NCBI GenBank assembly: GCA_035640355.1
Contig: DASQWI010000021.1
Location: 1-64,000, forward strand
DNA: 64,000 nucleotides
Source of the DNA: Actinomycetota bacterium
Lineage (GTDB): Bacteria; Actinomycetota; UBA4738; HRBIN12
Reading direction: 5' to 3'
Position numbers and translations under genes: made by a program
The notes under the pieces: model-generated
What the model saw: the letters and a program-made list of their open reading frames with translations, nothing else
What the model was told of the DNA's origin: nothing
Database searches by the model: none
Shown here: positions 24,953-33,701 of the stretch, one piece after another
How the letters are laid out: each line of letters begins with the position of its first letter
Numbering within the stretch: the stretch's first letter is position 1

Positions 24953-25756
24953 GTGGTGACGATCGGCCACATCTCCGACCCGCACGTCGGCTCCCCGTAC
25001 TTCGTTCCGAACCTGATGCATCGCGTCCTGGTGGAGCTGAACGAGCTCAACCCAGACGTCGTCATCTGCAGTGGTGACCTCACCAACGAGGGATACCGGC
25101 AGGAGTACAAGAACTGGCTCGCCTACGCGCAGCGCATCACGGCGCCGATGTATACGGTCCCCGGCAACCACGACGCGCGGAACGTGGGGTACCTCCATTT
25201 CGAGGAGCTGATCGGCGACCGGCACTGGAGCGTGGACGTGCACGGCGTTCGCATCGTCGGCGTCGACTCCAGCGAGCCGGACATCAACGAGGGGCAGGTC
25301 GGCCGCGAACGGTACGACTGGATCCGGTCGCAGTTCGACGTTCCGGCGGAGCTGAAGGTGTTCGTGCTGCACCACCACCTGCTGCCGATACCGGGCACGG
25401 GTCGCGAACGCAGCACGGTGATGGACGCGGGTGACCTGCTCGAGGTGCTCATCACCAGCGGCGTGAACATCGTGCTCTCCGGACACAAGCACGTGCCGTA
25501 CGTGTGGCGTCTGGAGGACCTGTACGTCGCGAACGCGGGGACGGTCGCCTCGCTCCGCGTCCGCGGCTACACGAAGCCGTGTTACAACGTGCTCGAGTTC
25601 GAGGGCGATCAGGTCAGGATCACGCGGAAGTACCCGTTCGGCGGGGGCAGCGTGATCGCCCACTTCTCGCTCTCGACAGGCGAGCAGTTCCACCGTGAGC
25701 TCGAACCACCCGTTCAGCAACGGACGACCGTGACCGGCGCGCAGATCGGGGAGTAG
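24953..25756 (+). CDS. Calcineurin-like metallophosphoesterase
   Basis: Dimetal phosphoesterase of 267 aa, resembling class III cyclic-nucleotide phosphodiesterases (CpdA-like). All metal motifs are visible: ISDPHVG (Asp9, His11), CSGDLTNEG, VPGNHDARN, LHHHLLP and SGHKHVP. No signal peptide, so cytoplasmic. It is divergent from the MarP-like gene and 46 nt upstream of the cyclic diphosphoglycerate synthetase homologue in the same direction. That position raises the possibility, purely inferred, that it acts on that pathway's cyclic product. A second GTG at 24956 could also be the start. Confidence 0.82.
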   Translation: MVTIGHISDPHVGSPYFVPNLMHRVLVELNELNPDVVICSGDLTNEGYRQEYKNWLAYAQRITAPMYTVPGNHDARNVGYLHFEELIGDRHWSVDVHGVRIVGVDSSEPDINEGQVGRERYDWIRSQFDVPAELKVFVLHHHLLPIPGTGRERSTVMDAGDLLEVLITSGVNIVLSGHKHVPYVWRLEDLYVANAGTVASLRVRGYTKPCYNVLEFEGDQVRITRKYPFGGGSVIAHFSLSTGEQFHRELEPPVQQRTTVTGAQIGE

Positions 25757-25802
25757 CTCCGAAGATCACGATCGCGCCGGCCGCCATGCGATAGGCGACC
25801 AG

Positions 25803-27173
25803 ATGAAGGTCCTCGTTCTCGTCGACGGCGAGCACTACCCACCGGTGACGCGTTGGGCGCTCGAGACCTCGCGTTCGCGCGGTCTCGAGCCCGTTGCGGC
25901 GCTGTTCCTCGGGGGAACGGAAAAGCTCCGCCCCGGGAAGGACCTCGAGCTCGGCCTTCCGCTGATCCACGCGGACGGCGAACCCACCGCCTCGTTGGCA
26001 CGGGCGCTCGACCGGCTCGGTCGTGGCTCAGTCGAAGCGGTTCTCGACGTGTCCGACGAACCCGTGCTCGGTGATCGCGAACGCATGGAGCTCGTCGCGG
26101 TCGCGCTCGCCCGAGGCCTCCCGTACGTGGGCGGCGATTTCCGGTTCGACCCCCCGATCGACGGCCCGCCGCTGGGGGTCGCGACCATCGCTGTGATCGG
26201 AACCGGCAAGCGCACCGGCAAGACCGCGGCGGCGGGCGAGGTCGCTCGAACCGCGCTGGCCGACGGCATGAACCCGATCGTCGTCGCCATGGGACGGGGC
26301 GGTCCACCCCGGCCGCAGGTGGCCGAGGCCGGCTCGGTCACGCTCGAGCGTCTGCTCGAGCTCGTCCGCAGCGGACGGCACGCCGCGTCCGACTACCTGG
26401 AGGACGCCGTCACGACGGGTGTGACGACGATCGGCGCGCGACGGGCCGGCGGCGGACTCGCGGGCCGCCCGGTCGCGACGAACGCGCGCGAGGCGGCCGA
26501 GCTCGCCGTGGGGCTCGGGGCGGGCGTCGTGGTCCTCGAGGGGAGCGGGGCGTCCGTCCCCCCAGTGCCGTGGGATGCGGGCGTGCTCGTGACGAATGCC
26601 GCTTTGGCCGAGAGGAACCTGACCGAGTACCTCGGCCCCTACCGCCTGTTGCTGTCGGACCTGGTGGTTGTTACGATGGGCCACAGCCCAGCCGGGCGGA
26701 GAATCTCTTCTAGCGAGAACTTCTCTGTCCTCCGATCCCACGTCAAGCGACTGCGCGGTGATGCCCGGCTCATCGTGGCGGACCTTCATCCACAGCCGCT
26801 GGGCGACGTGGAGGGCAAGGACGTGTTCTTCACTACGACGGCGCAGGGACCGGTCGCCGACAGGCAGGCTCGGTCCCTGGAAGCGAATCACGGCTGCCGC
26901 GTGGTGGGGTTGAGCGCCCGCCTCGCCGATAGGGCGGGGTTGGCGCGTGAGATGGATGGCGCCGGAGGGTACGAGGTGCTCCTCACCGAGCTCAAAGCCG
27001 CAGCCGTAGACGTCGCGTGCGAACGAGCGATCGCCCGCGGAGCGGACGTCGTCTTCGTCGACAACCGACCCGTCGCGGTGGACGGCGAGCCGGATCTCGT
27101 CGAGGCGCTGCGTTGGACCATCGGGCTCGCGATCGAGCGGCACGCCGCCCGTGGCGGCTCGGAGCAAGCATGA
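25803..27173 (+). CDS. cpgS: Cyclic 2,3-diphosphoglycerate synthetase homologue
   Basis: 456 aa, close to the length of the Methanothermus fervidus enzyme that closes 2,3-bisphosphoglycerate to cyclic 2,3-diphosphoglycerate with ATP. The N-terminal domain (about 1-125) begins MKVLVLVDGEHYPPVTRWAL. An ATP-binding segment follows with the P-loop-like GTGKRTGKT at residues 133-141, then VVAMGRGGPPRP and a region rich in Gly/Ala (VVLEGSGASVPPVPWD). Identification rests on overall pattern plus the next gene, which matches 2-phosphoglycerate kinase, the preceding enzyme; they overlap by ATGA. A GATAGG hexamer lies 7 nt before the ATG. No signal peptide. Activity in this organism is inferred. Confidence 0.8.
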   Translation: MKVLVLVDGEHYPPVTRWALETSRSRGLEPVAALFLGGTEKLRPGKDLELGLPLIHADGEPTASLARALDRLGRGSVEAVLDVSDEPVLGDRERMELVAVALARGLPYVGGDFRFDPPIDGPPLGVATIAVIGTGKRTGKTAAAGEVARTALADGMNPIVVAMGRGGPPRPQVAEAGSVTLERLLELVRSGRHAASDYLEDAVTTGVTTIGARRAGGGLAGRPVATNAREAAELAVGLGAGVVVLEGSGASVPPVPWDAGVLVTNAALAERNLTEYLGPYRLLLSDLVVVTMGHSPAGRRISSSENFSVLRSHVKRLRGDARLIVADLHPQPLGDVEGKDVFFTTTAQGPVADRQARSLEANHGCRVVGLSARLADRAGLAREMDGAGGYEVLLTELKAAAVDVACERAIARGADVVFVDNRPVAVDGEPDLVEALRWTIGLAIERHAARGGSEQA

Positions 27174-28150
27174 CCAACGAGATCGGTTCGACGAACAACA
27201 ACAAGGAACGGCGGAGCCCGCACATCGTGATCGAGGACGGACAGACCGGGCTCCCGTTCTCGAAGGGCCTGCACGCCTCCGAGGTAATGGTCACGGGGCT
27301 GTCGCCGTCGCGCGCGTACCAGGTTGCCGAGGTGGTCGAGGAGCGACTGCTGGCGCGAAGCGCGCCGTCGGTATCGAGCGACGAGCTCTCCGAGCTGACG
27401 CTCTCGGCGGTGGAGGAGCTCGCAGGCGAGCGCTACGCGGAGAACTATCGGCGGTGGCGCGAGGTGGCGGCATTGGACGTTCCGGTCGTCGTGCTGATCG
27501 GGGGCACGACCGGCGTCGGGAAGTCGACGTTGGCCACGCAGCTTGCAACGCGCCTCGGTATCGTCCGCGTCGTCGCGACCGACGCCGTGCGCGAGGTGAT
27601 GCGTGCGCTGTTCTCTCGCGAGCTGATGCCCTCGCTGCACACATCGTCGTTCGAGGCCGGTTCGGTGCTCCGTGAACATCCGTCGCGCGACGCCGTCGTC
27701 GTCGGCTTCCGAGAGCAGACGGCGGCCGTGGCCGTGGGCGTCAACGCGCTCCTCGAGCGCGCCGCCCTCGAGCAGACCAGCTTGATCATCGAGGGCGCGC
27801 ACGTCGTCCCGGGATTCGTCGACCCATCCAGGTGGCAGGACCGGGCGCTGGCTGTTCCGCTCATCCTCTCTGTCGAGGACGAGGACGCGCACCGCAGCCA
27901 CTTCGCGGCCCGCGCCGCGGACCATTCGGGCCGCGCCGCGAATCGCTACCTGACCGAGTTCGAGAACATCCGCCGAGTACAGCGCTACATCAAGAGCCAG
28001 GCGCTGAGCCACGGCGTTCCCGTATTGCCCAACTACGACTTCGACCGAACGCTCGCCGCGATCATCGACCTGGTGATGGATCGTGCGACGGAGCGGGCGG
28101 TCGGCCAGGCGACGCCCGTTGGCGTGGCGACGGAGGGAGGGGCCCGATGA
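27170..28150 (+). CDS. pgk2: 2-phosphoglycerate kinase
   Basis: 326 aa enzyme expected to phosphorylate 2-phosphoglycerate to 2,3-bisphosphoglycerate. An N-terminal ATP-cone-like domain (about 17-100, starting IVIEDGQTGLPFSKG) precedes a P-loop kinase domain with GGTTGVGKST at residues 111-120, then VVATDAVREVMRALFS and LIIEGAHVVPGF. This two-domain layout is that of archaeal 2-phosphoglycerate kinases. Start ATG overlaps the cpgS stop; its own stop overlaps the transaldolase start (ATGA again). The three genes are thus one translation-coupled unit. Confidence 0.85.
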   Translation: MTNEIGSTNNNKERRSPHIVIEDGQTGLPFSKGLHASEVMVTGLSPSRAYQVAEVVEERLLARSAPSVSSDELSELTLSAVEELAGERYAENYRRWREVAALDVPVVVLIGGTTGVGKSTLATQLATRLGIVRVVATDAVREVMRALFSRELMPSLHTSSFEAGSVLREHPSRDAVVVGFREQTAAVAVGVNALLERAALEQTSLIIEGAHVVPGFVDPSRWQDRALAVPLILSVEDEDAHRSHFAARAADHSGRAANRYLTEFENIRRVQRYIKSQALSHGVPVLPNYDFDRTLAAIIDLVMDRATERAVGQATPVGVATEGGAR

Positions 28151-28809
28151 AGCTGTTCCTGGACACGGCCAGCATCGACGAGATCCGTGAGATCAATCGG
28201 TGGGGCGTGCTCGGCGGCGTGACGACGAATCCGTCACTCGTCGCCAAAGAGGCCGACGACCCCGCGCGGGTGTGGAAGGAGATCCTGTCGGAGGTCGAGG
28301 GCCCCATCTCGCTCGAGACGACCGAGCTCGAGATCGAGCCCATGTACGAGCAAGGCGTCGATCTCGCCCAGATGGCGACCAATGCCGTGGTGAAGGTGCC
28401 GATGACGCCGAACGGCCTGACGGTGGGGAAGCGCCTCACCGACGAGGGGATCAAGGTCAACGTCACGCTGGTGTTCTCGCCGGCGCAGGCGATCCTCGCG
28501 GCCGAGATCGGGGCGTACATCGTGTCGCCGTTCCTCGGCCGGTTGGATGACGTGGCCGCCAATGGGATGGACGCGCTGCGGAAGATTTGCGAGATCTACG
28601 AGGTTCAAGGCTATGAGACCAACGTCCTCGCGGCCTCGCTCCGTCATCCCATGCACGTCGTTGACTCCGCGCTCGCGGGTGCCGATATCGCCACGATGCC
28701 GTACTCGGTGTTCACGCAGCTGGTGAAGCATCCGCTTACGGACGTTGGACTTGAAAAGTTCCTGCAGGACTGGAAGTCCCTGCAAAAGGAACTGCAGAAA
28801 GGAGCCTGA
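28147..28809 (+). CDS. tal: Transaldolase / fructose-6-phosphate aldolase family protein
   Basis: Small transaldolase-type (beta/alpha)8 enzyme, 220 aa. The start [13 protein letters not shown] and [11 protein letters not shown] are family landmarks; the Schiff-base Lys is in [12 protein letters not shown], followed by [12 protein letters not shown] and SPFLGRLDD. The length and lack of extra helices fit the TalC/FSA group, which transfers or releases dihydroxyacetone units in the pentose phosphate pathway. It overlaps pgk2 by 4 nt and rho starts at the next base after its stop. Confidence 0.9.
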   Translation: MKLFLDTASIDEIREINRWGVLGGVTTNPSLVAKEADDPARVWKEILSEVEGPISLETTELEIEPMYEQGVDLAQMATNAVVKVPMTPNGLTVGKRLTDEGIKVNVTLVFSPAQAILAAEIGAYIVSPFLGRLDDVAANGMDALRKICEIYEVQGYETNVLAASLRHPMHVVDSALAGADIATMPYSVFTQLVKHPLTDVGLEKFLQDWKSLQKELQKGA

Positions 28810-30423
28810 GTGGCAACCATGGAGAAGAGCGCCCTCGAGGGCAAGGTCGCGGCCGAACTGCATCAGATCGCGTCCGACCTCGGGATCGAGGGCCACAGAG
28901 GCCTGAAGAAGGCCGACTTGATCGAACGCATCCTGGCGCACGCGAACGGCCAGAACCCGAGCGCCGGAAGCGCCGCGGCGACCGGGCCGTCGCCCGCCGG
29001 GACGCCGAGCGGGGCCTCGCCGCCTCCCGCGGACCAGCAGTCCGCCGGATCCGAAGGTGGCACCGGGGAGACGCGCACGGACGTACGGCGCGAGAACGCC
29101 CCGGCCCCGTCGGGCAACGGCGGCGTCCGGCAGGACGACCGAGTCCGCGAACGGCCGCGCGAGCAGCGGTTCGAGCGTGGTGGAGGCGAACGTCCGCCGT
29201 ACCGCGACGGACAGGGACCGCGCCGACGTCCGTCCCGCGAGGAGCGGCGGCGCGCCCGCGAGGAGCGTCGCCAGCGCGAGGTCGAGACGCGCGAGGAGGA
29301 GCTCGCCACGGCGCCGACGGCGACGGGTCTTCTCGACATCCTGCCGGAGGGGTACGGGTTTCTCCGCACGACCGGGTTCCTTCCCGGGCAGCAGGACATC
29401 TACGTCTCGCTGTCGCAGGTGCGGCGGTTCATGCTCCGCAAGGGCGACACCGTCACCGGCAAGGTTCGTCATCCCAAGGACAACGAGAAGTACTTCGCGC
29501 TGCTGCAGATCGACACGGTGAACGGCGTCGATCCCGAGACGGCGAAGTCGCGCCCCAACTTCGACAAGCTGACGCCGCTGTTCCCGCACGATCGGTTCCG
29601 TTTGGAGACCGGGCCGACCGACGTGACCGGCCGCATCATCGACATGATCACGCCGATCGGGAAGGGTCAGCGCGGCATGGTCGTCTCGCCGCCGAAGGCG
29701 GGCAAGACGACGGTCCTCAAGAACATCGCGAACGGGATCATCAACTCGAGCCCGGACACCCACGTGATCATCCTGCTCGTCGACGAACGTCCCGAGGAGG
29801 TTACGGACTGGCAGCGGACCGTGCAGCCCGCGGAGGTCGTCTACTCCACGTTCGACAAGCCGCCGGACCAGCACATCCAGGTCACCGAGCTGGTCCTCGA
29901 GCGGGCCAAGCGCCTCGCCGAGATGGGCAAGGACGTCGCTATCATCCTCGACTCGATCACTCGGCTCGCGCGCGCGTACAACCTCGCCGCTCCGGCGTCC
30001 GGGAAGATCCTGTCGGGCGGTATCGACTCGACGGCGTTGTACCCACCGAGGCGGTTCTTCGGCGCCGCGCGGAACATCGAGGAGGGCGGCTCGGTGACGA
30101 TCATCGCGAGCGCGCTCGTCGAGACCGGTTCGCGGATGGACGAGGGGATCTTCGAGGAGTTCAAGGGCACAGGGAACATGGAGATCCGTCTCGACCGCCA
30201 GATGGCAGAGAAGAGGCTGTTCCCGGCTATCAACGTCGAGGCCTCGAGCACGCGCAAGGAAGAGCTGCTCCTCCCGACCGAGGAGCTCGCGCTCGTGTGG
30301 CGGCTCCGCCGAGTTCTCCACGCACTCGACCCGGGCGCCGCGCTCGAGCTGCTCACGGACAAGATCCGCCAAACGAAGTCGAACGAGCAGTTCCTGAAGG
30401 AGATCGCCAAGGCGCCGTCCTGA
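28810..30423 (+). CDS. rho: Transcription termination factor Rho
   Basis: 537 aa ATP-dependent RNA translocase that ends transcription. The N-terminal Rho_N helical domain (residues 1-45: [21 protein letters not shown]) is followed by a long low-complexity insert (about 46-165) rich in Gly, Pro, Arg and Glu, then the RNA-binding cold-shock-like domain ([21 protein letters not shown]), and the hexameric ATPase with SPPKAGKTT (Walker A), [13 protein letters not shown] and [13 protein letters not shown]. Large N-terminal inserts are typical of high-GC actinobacteria. GTG 28810 directly abuts the tal stop; ATG 28819 is an alternative. Confidence 0.96.
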   Translation: MATMEKSALEGKVAAELHQIASDLGIEGHRGLKKADLIERILAHANGQNPSAGSAAATGPSPAGTPSGASPPPADQQSAGSEGGTGETRTDVRRENAPAPSGNGGVRQDDRVRERPREQRFERGGGERPPYRDGQGPRRRPSREERRRAREERRQREVETREEELATAPTATGLLDILPEGYGFLRTTGFLPGQQDIYVSLSQVRRFMLRKGDTVTGKVRHPKDNEKYFALLQIDTVNGVDPETAKSRPNFDKLTPLFPHDRFRLETGPTDVTGRIIDMITPIGKGQRGMVVSPPKAGKTTVLKNIANGIINSSPDTHVIILLVDERPEEVTDWQRTVQPAEVVYSTFDKPPDQHIQVTELVLERAKRLAEMGKDVAIILDSITRLARAYNLAAPASGKILSGGIDSTALYPPRRFFGAARNIEEGGSVTIIASALVETGSRMDEGIFEEFKGTGNMEIRLDRQMAEKRLFPAINVEASSTRKEELLLPTEELALVWRLRRVLHALDPGAALELLTDKIRQTKSNEQFLKEIAKAPS

Positions 30424-30461
30424 GGTTCGGCGTCCACAGCCATCGAGGAGTGTTCGAAGTC

Positions 30462-30674
30462 ATGAAGCAGAACATCCATCCCGAGTACAAGGTCGCGACG
30501 GTCCACTGTTCGTGCGGCAACACGTTCCAGACCCGCAGCACGAGGTCGGACCTGCGCGTCGAGATCTGCTCGAACTGCCACCCCTTCTACACGGGCAAGC
30601 AGAAGCTCGTGGACACGGGGGGGCGCGTCGAGCGCTTCCAGCGTCGCTACGCCAAGCAACAACAGCCGGGTTGA
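30462..30674 (+). CDS. rpmE: 50S ribosomal protein L31 (zinc form)
   Basis: Ribosomal protein of 70 aa. Begins MKQNIHPEY as usual and carries the zinc ligands Cys16, Cys18, Cys36 and Cys39 (CSC...CSNC), so it is the zinc-containing, not the zinc-free, paralogue. It follows rho by 38 nt, a common actinobacterial arrangement. Surface location and late assembly into the large subunit are known for the family. Confidence 0.96.
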   Translation: MKQNIHPEYKVATVHCSCGNTFQTRSTRSDLRVEICSNCHPFYTGKQKLVDTGGRVERFQRRYAKQQQPG

Positions 30675-30699
30675 TCCGGGTCGTGCTTCGGCGCGATCG

Positions 30700-31614
30700 A
30701 TGACGCAGCGCGTGGCGGATGAGGTGGCCAAGCCCGAGCACTTCTACGGCGGCCAGGCCGTGGTTGAGGGCGTCATGATGCGGGGCCGCGACGTGTGGGC
30801 GGTGGCCATCCGGAGACCCGCAGGGGACATCCACGTCGAGTCGCACGACATCGATTCCGTCGCGAAGCGTCATCCGATCCTCCGCAAGCCGTTCCTGCGA
30901 GGGGTGATCGCGCTCGGGCAGGCGCTGGCGATCGGGTTCCGCGCGCTGTCGATCTCGGCGCGCGAGTCCGCGCCTGAAGACGAGCAGCTGACGTCGCGTC
31001 AGATGGCGGTCTCGTTCGTCATCGCCGCGGTGATCTTCATCGGGTTGTTCATCGTGCTGCCCGCTGCGACGTTCGGGTGGGTTGGGCGAAGGATCGGGTC
31101 GAGCATCATGACGAATGTCCTCGAGGGCCTGTTCCGTGTCGGGCTGTTCCTCGGCTATCTGTTGGTGATCGGTCGCGCGAAAGACATCCGACGTGTGTTC
31201 GCGTATCACGGCGCGGAGCACAAGACGATCGCGGCGTACGAGCACGAGGAGCCTCTCACTCCCGACCGTATCGATCCCTACTCGACGCTTCACGTCCGGT
31301 GTGGCACCAACTTCCTGTTGATCGTCATGGTGACGACGATCTTCGTGTTCGCCCTATTCGGTGCACCCGGACTGTGGTGGCGCATCGGCTCTCGCCTGCT
31401 GGCGATCCCGATCATCGCCGGGCTCGCATTCGAGCTGTTGCGGCTCGGCGCGCGGTACCCGAAGTCCGCGTTCATGCGGATCGTCATGACACCCGGGCTG
31501 TGGCTCCAGAAGATCACGACGAAGCCCCCCGACGATGGTCAGATCGAGGTCGCGATCGCCTCGTTCAACGAGGTGCTCAAACGGGAGCAGCAGGCCCGCA
31601 GCGCAGAGGCGTAA
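30700..31614 (+). CDS. DUF1385 family membrane protein (YqhQ-like)
   Basis: 304 aa with the family opening FYGGQAVVEGVMMRG and the central motif VFAYHGAEHKTIAAYE followed by HVRCGTNFLLIV. Helices are predicted at about residues 105-130, 141-160, 204-226 and 230-248. No function has been established for the family. It is placed between rpmE and prfA, where related lineages also carry it, which suggests a link to core growth functions. The His/Glu/Cys motifs could bind metal; this is inference. Confidence 0.85.
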   Translation: MTQRVADEVAKPEHFYGGQAVVEGVMMRGRDVWAVAIRRPAGDIHVESHDIDSVAKRHPILRKPFLRGVIALGQALAIGFRALSISARESAPEDEQLTSRQMAVSFVIAAVIFIGLFIVLPAATFGWVGRRIGSSIMTNVLEGLFRVGLFLGYLLVIGRAKDIRRVFAYHGAEHKTIAAYEHEEPLTPDRIDPYSTLHVRCGTNFLLIVMVTTIFVFALFGAPGLWWRIGSRLLAIPIIAGLAFELLRLGARYPKSAFMRIVMTPGLWLQKITTKPPDDGQIEVAIASFNEVLKREQQARSAEA

Positions 31615-31628
31615 GCGCGGTTGGGTGC

Positions 31629-31656
31629 TTGCATCGGCGTTCGCCGCGTGTAGCGT
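31629..31656 (+). promoter_or_regulatory. Promoter-like TTGCAT-N16-TAGCGT
   Basis: TTGCAT (31629-31634) and TAGCGT (31651-31656) lie 16 nt apart ahead of the DivIVA-like gene, whose ATG at 31704 follows a strong AGGAGG (31690-31695). A leader of about 40 nt is implied. Confidence 0.4.
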
Positions 31657-31703
31657 CCTGGTCCCGCCTTCGGGCACCCGCAAAAAAACAGGAGGCCTTC
31701 CCC

Positions 31704-32519
31704 ATGTCCGCGACAGAGCTGGACGTGCCCGTCCTCTTCTCGTCCGACCAGATTCGCCGCCGGGAGTTCGTCACGATCCGGCGCGGATACGACCCGCATC
31801 AGGTACGCGACTACCTCGACCAGCTCGCCGACCAGGTCGAGGTGATGGCCTCGATGCTTCGCGAGGCGCGGCTCGAAGCGGACGCCGCACTGCGCGAGCT
31901 CGCTCAGCCGAAGGTCGACCCATACGAGCGGCTCGCAAAGCGCGTGGCGAAGGTGATCCGCGAGGCGGACGAGGTGGCCGAGCGGGTCCAGGTCGAAAGC
32001 CGTCGGGAAGCAGAGCGCATGCTCGAGGAAGCGCGTGCCGATGCCGATCGGATCCGGAGCCAGGCGAAGGCCAAGGACGAGCAGGCGCGCGAGACCGCCG
32101 AGCGCTCCCTCCGCCTGGCAAAGGAGCATGCTGACCGAACCCTCCTGGGCCTCTCGACCCGACGAAACCGCTTGGTCGGGGAGCTCGCGCAGATGCGGGA
32201 CCGACTGCTCGGCGTGGCGAGTGATCTGGAGGCGACGATCGTCATGCCGGAGATCGCCGAGGCCGACATCGACGAAGACTCGGATGGCATCGAGGCCGGC
32301 GACGCCACCGAGAGCGTTATCGACGTGACGAACGACCACGAGCCCTCCACGCCGCGCGACAACGTGTTCGTCGAGCACGTCGAGGAGCACGACGTTCTGG
32401 ACGATCCTTCGTACGAGGAACTTTGGGAGGGAACGAAGGTGCTCGACCTCGAGATGCCTGACATCCCACGGCTCGACCTGTTTTGGGGCGACGAGCCGGA
32501 CGACGCTTCCCGCGAATAG
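31704..32519 (+). CDS. DivIVA-domain coiled-coil protein
   Basis: 271 aa. The N-terminus [29 protein letters not shown] (about 19-47) is the DivIVA membrane-binding head. A long coiled coil with many Arg/Glu/Ala follows (about 48-185), then an acidic tail ending in a hydrophobic LDLFWGDEP. DivIVA proteins mark curved membrane and direct polar growth or septation in actinobacteria. The size and unusual acidic tail differ from Wag31, so it may be a second, specialised member. A perfect AGGAGG ribosome site 8 nt before the ATG suggests high translation. Confidence 0.85.
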   Translation: MSATELDVPVLFSSDQIRRREFVTIRRGYDPHQVRDYLDQLADQVEVMASMLREARLEADAALRELAQPKVDPYERLAKRVAKVIREADEVAERVQVESRREAERMLEEARADADRIRSQAKAKDEQARETAERSLRLAKEHADRTLLGLSTRRNRLVGELAQMRDRLLGVASDLEATIVMPEIAEADIDEDSDGIEAGDATESVIDVTNDHEPSTPRDNVFVEHVEEHDVLDDPSYEELWEGTKVLDLEMPDIPRLDLFWGDEPDDASRE

Positions 32520-32563
32520 ACGTTCCACCTTCCCGGGACCAACCGCGCTCTCTCGCGGGCCTG

Positions 32564-32569
32564 GATAAT
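32564..32569 (+). promoter_or_regulatory. -10 hexamer GATAAT, leaderless start of prfA
   Basis: GATAAT lies 6 nt before the prfA ATG at 32576 without a Shine-Dalgarno sequence. Confidence 0.45.
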
Positions 32570-32575
32570 CGGTCC

Positions 32576-33697
32576 ATGGACTTCGACACACGTCTGGCCG
32601 ATGTGGAGGCGCGCTACGAACGCGTGCAGGTCGAGATGGCCTCGCCTGACGTCGCCGCCGATCGCGATCGGATGCGCCGGCTGGGCAAGGACTTCGCTGA
32701 GCTGGAACAGATCATCGTGCCGTATCGGCAGTTCCGCGAAGCGCGGCGTGAAGCCGAGGAGGCGCGCTCGCTGGCGCGCGAGGAGGCCGACCCCGAGATG
32801 GCCTCGTTCCTCCGTGCCGAGGCGGAGGCCGCCGAGGCGAAGATCGCCACGTTGCGATCCCGGCTCGAGGAGCTGCTCGTCCCCCGCGATCCGAACGACG
32901 ACAAGGACGTCATCGTCGAGATCCGCGCCGCAGCCGGCGGAACCGAGGCGGCGCTCTGGGGGGCGGAGCTTCTCGAGCTGTACCGGCACTACGCGGAGCG
33001 CCGCGGATGGAAGACCGATGTTCTCTCCGCGTCGCCCGCAGAGCTCGGCGGGTTCAAGGAGGTCGTTTTGGAGGTACGCGGCAAGGGGGCGTACTCGCGG
33101 CTGAAGCACGAGTCGGGCGTGCACCGAGTGCAACGCGTTCCCGTCACCGAGTCCTCCGGTCGGATCCACACGTCGACGGCAACCGTCGCCGTGCTCCCTG
33201 CGGCCGAAGACGTCGAGGTCGAGATCAAGCCCGAGGATCTGAAGATCGAGGTCTACCGCTCCTCCGGGCCCGGCGGTCAGTCGGTCAACACGACGGACTC
33301 CGCCGTTCGGATCACGCACAAGCCGAGCGGCATCGTCGTCGCGACGCAGGAGGAGCGATCGCAGCTGCAGAACCGGGAGAAGGCGATGCGCTACCTGCGC
33401 GCGCGATTGCTCAGCCGCGCGCGAGACGAGGCTGCCGCCGAGGAGGCAGCCACCCGGCGCTCGCAGCTCGGAACGGGGGAGCGCGCCGAGAAGATCAGGA
33501 CGTACAACTTCGCGGAGAACCGCGTGACCGATCACCGCGTGAAGGTGACGGTTCACCGCTTGCAGGACGTACTCGAAGGCGACATCGACGAGTTCGTCGA
33601 CGCGCTGCTCGCGGCCGAGCGCGCGTCACAGCTCGCAACCGCGACCGACGGCGATCCCGACGGCCGCCGTGGCGCGCGAGCGTCCGAGCAGGAGTGA
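32576..33697 (+). CDS. prfA: Peptide chain release factor 1
   Basis: 373 aa class I release factor for UAA/UAG. The recognition tripeptide is PVT ([10 protein letters not shown]), the P-x-T form of RF1, and the peptidyl-tRNA hydrolysis motif GGQ lies in [17 protein letters not shown]. The N-terminal helical domain runs from about 1-100. Start ATG 32576. The following prmC encodes the methyltransferase that modifies the GGQ glutamine, a standard pairing. Confidence 0.96.
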   Translation: MDFDTRLADVEARYERVQVEMASPDVAADRDRMRRLGKDFAELEQIIVPYRQFREARREAEEARSLAREEADPEMASFLRAEAEAAEAKIATLRSRLEELLVPRDPNDDKDVIVEIRAAAGGTEAALWGAELLELYRHYAERRGWKTDVLSASPAELGGFKEVVLEVRGKGAYSRLKHESGVHRVQRVPVTESSGRIHTSTATVAVLPAAEDVEVEIKPEDLKIEVYRSSGPGGQSVNTTDSAVRITHKPSGIVVATQEERSQLQNREKAMRYLRARLLSRARDEAAAEEAATRRSQLGTGERAEKIRTYNFAENRVTDHRVKVTVHRLQDVLEGDIDEFVDALLAAERASQLATATDGDPDGRRGARASEQE

Positions 33698-33701
33698 CCC
33701 A

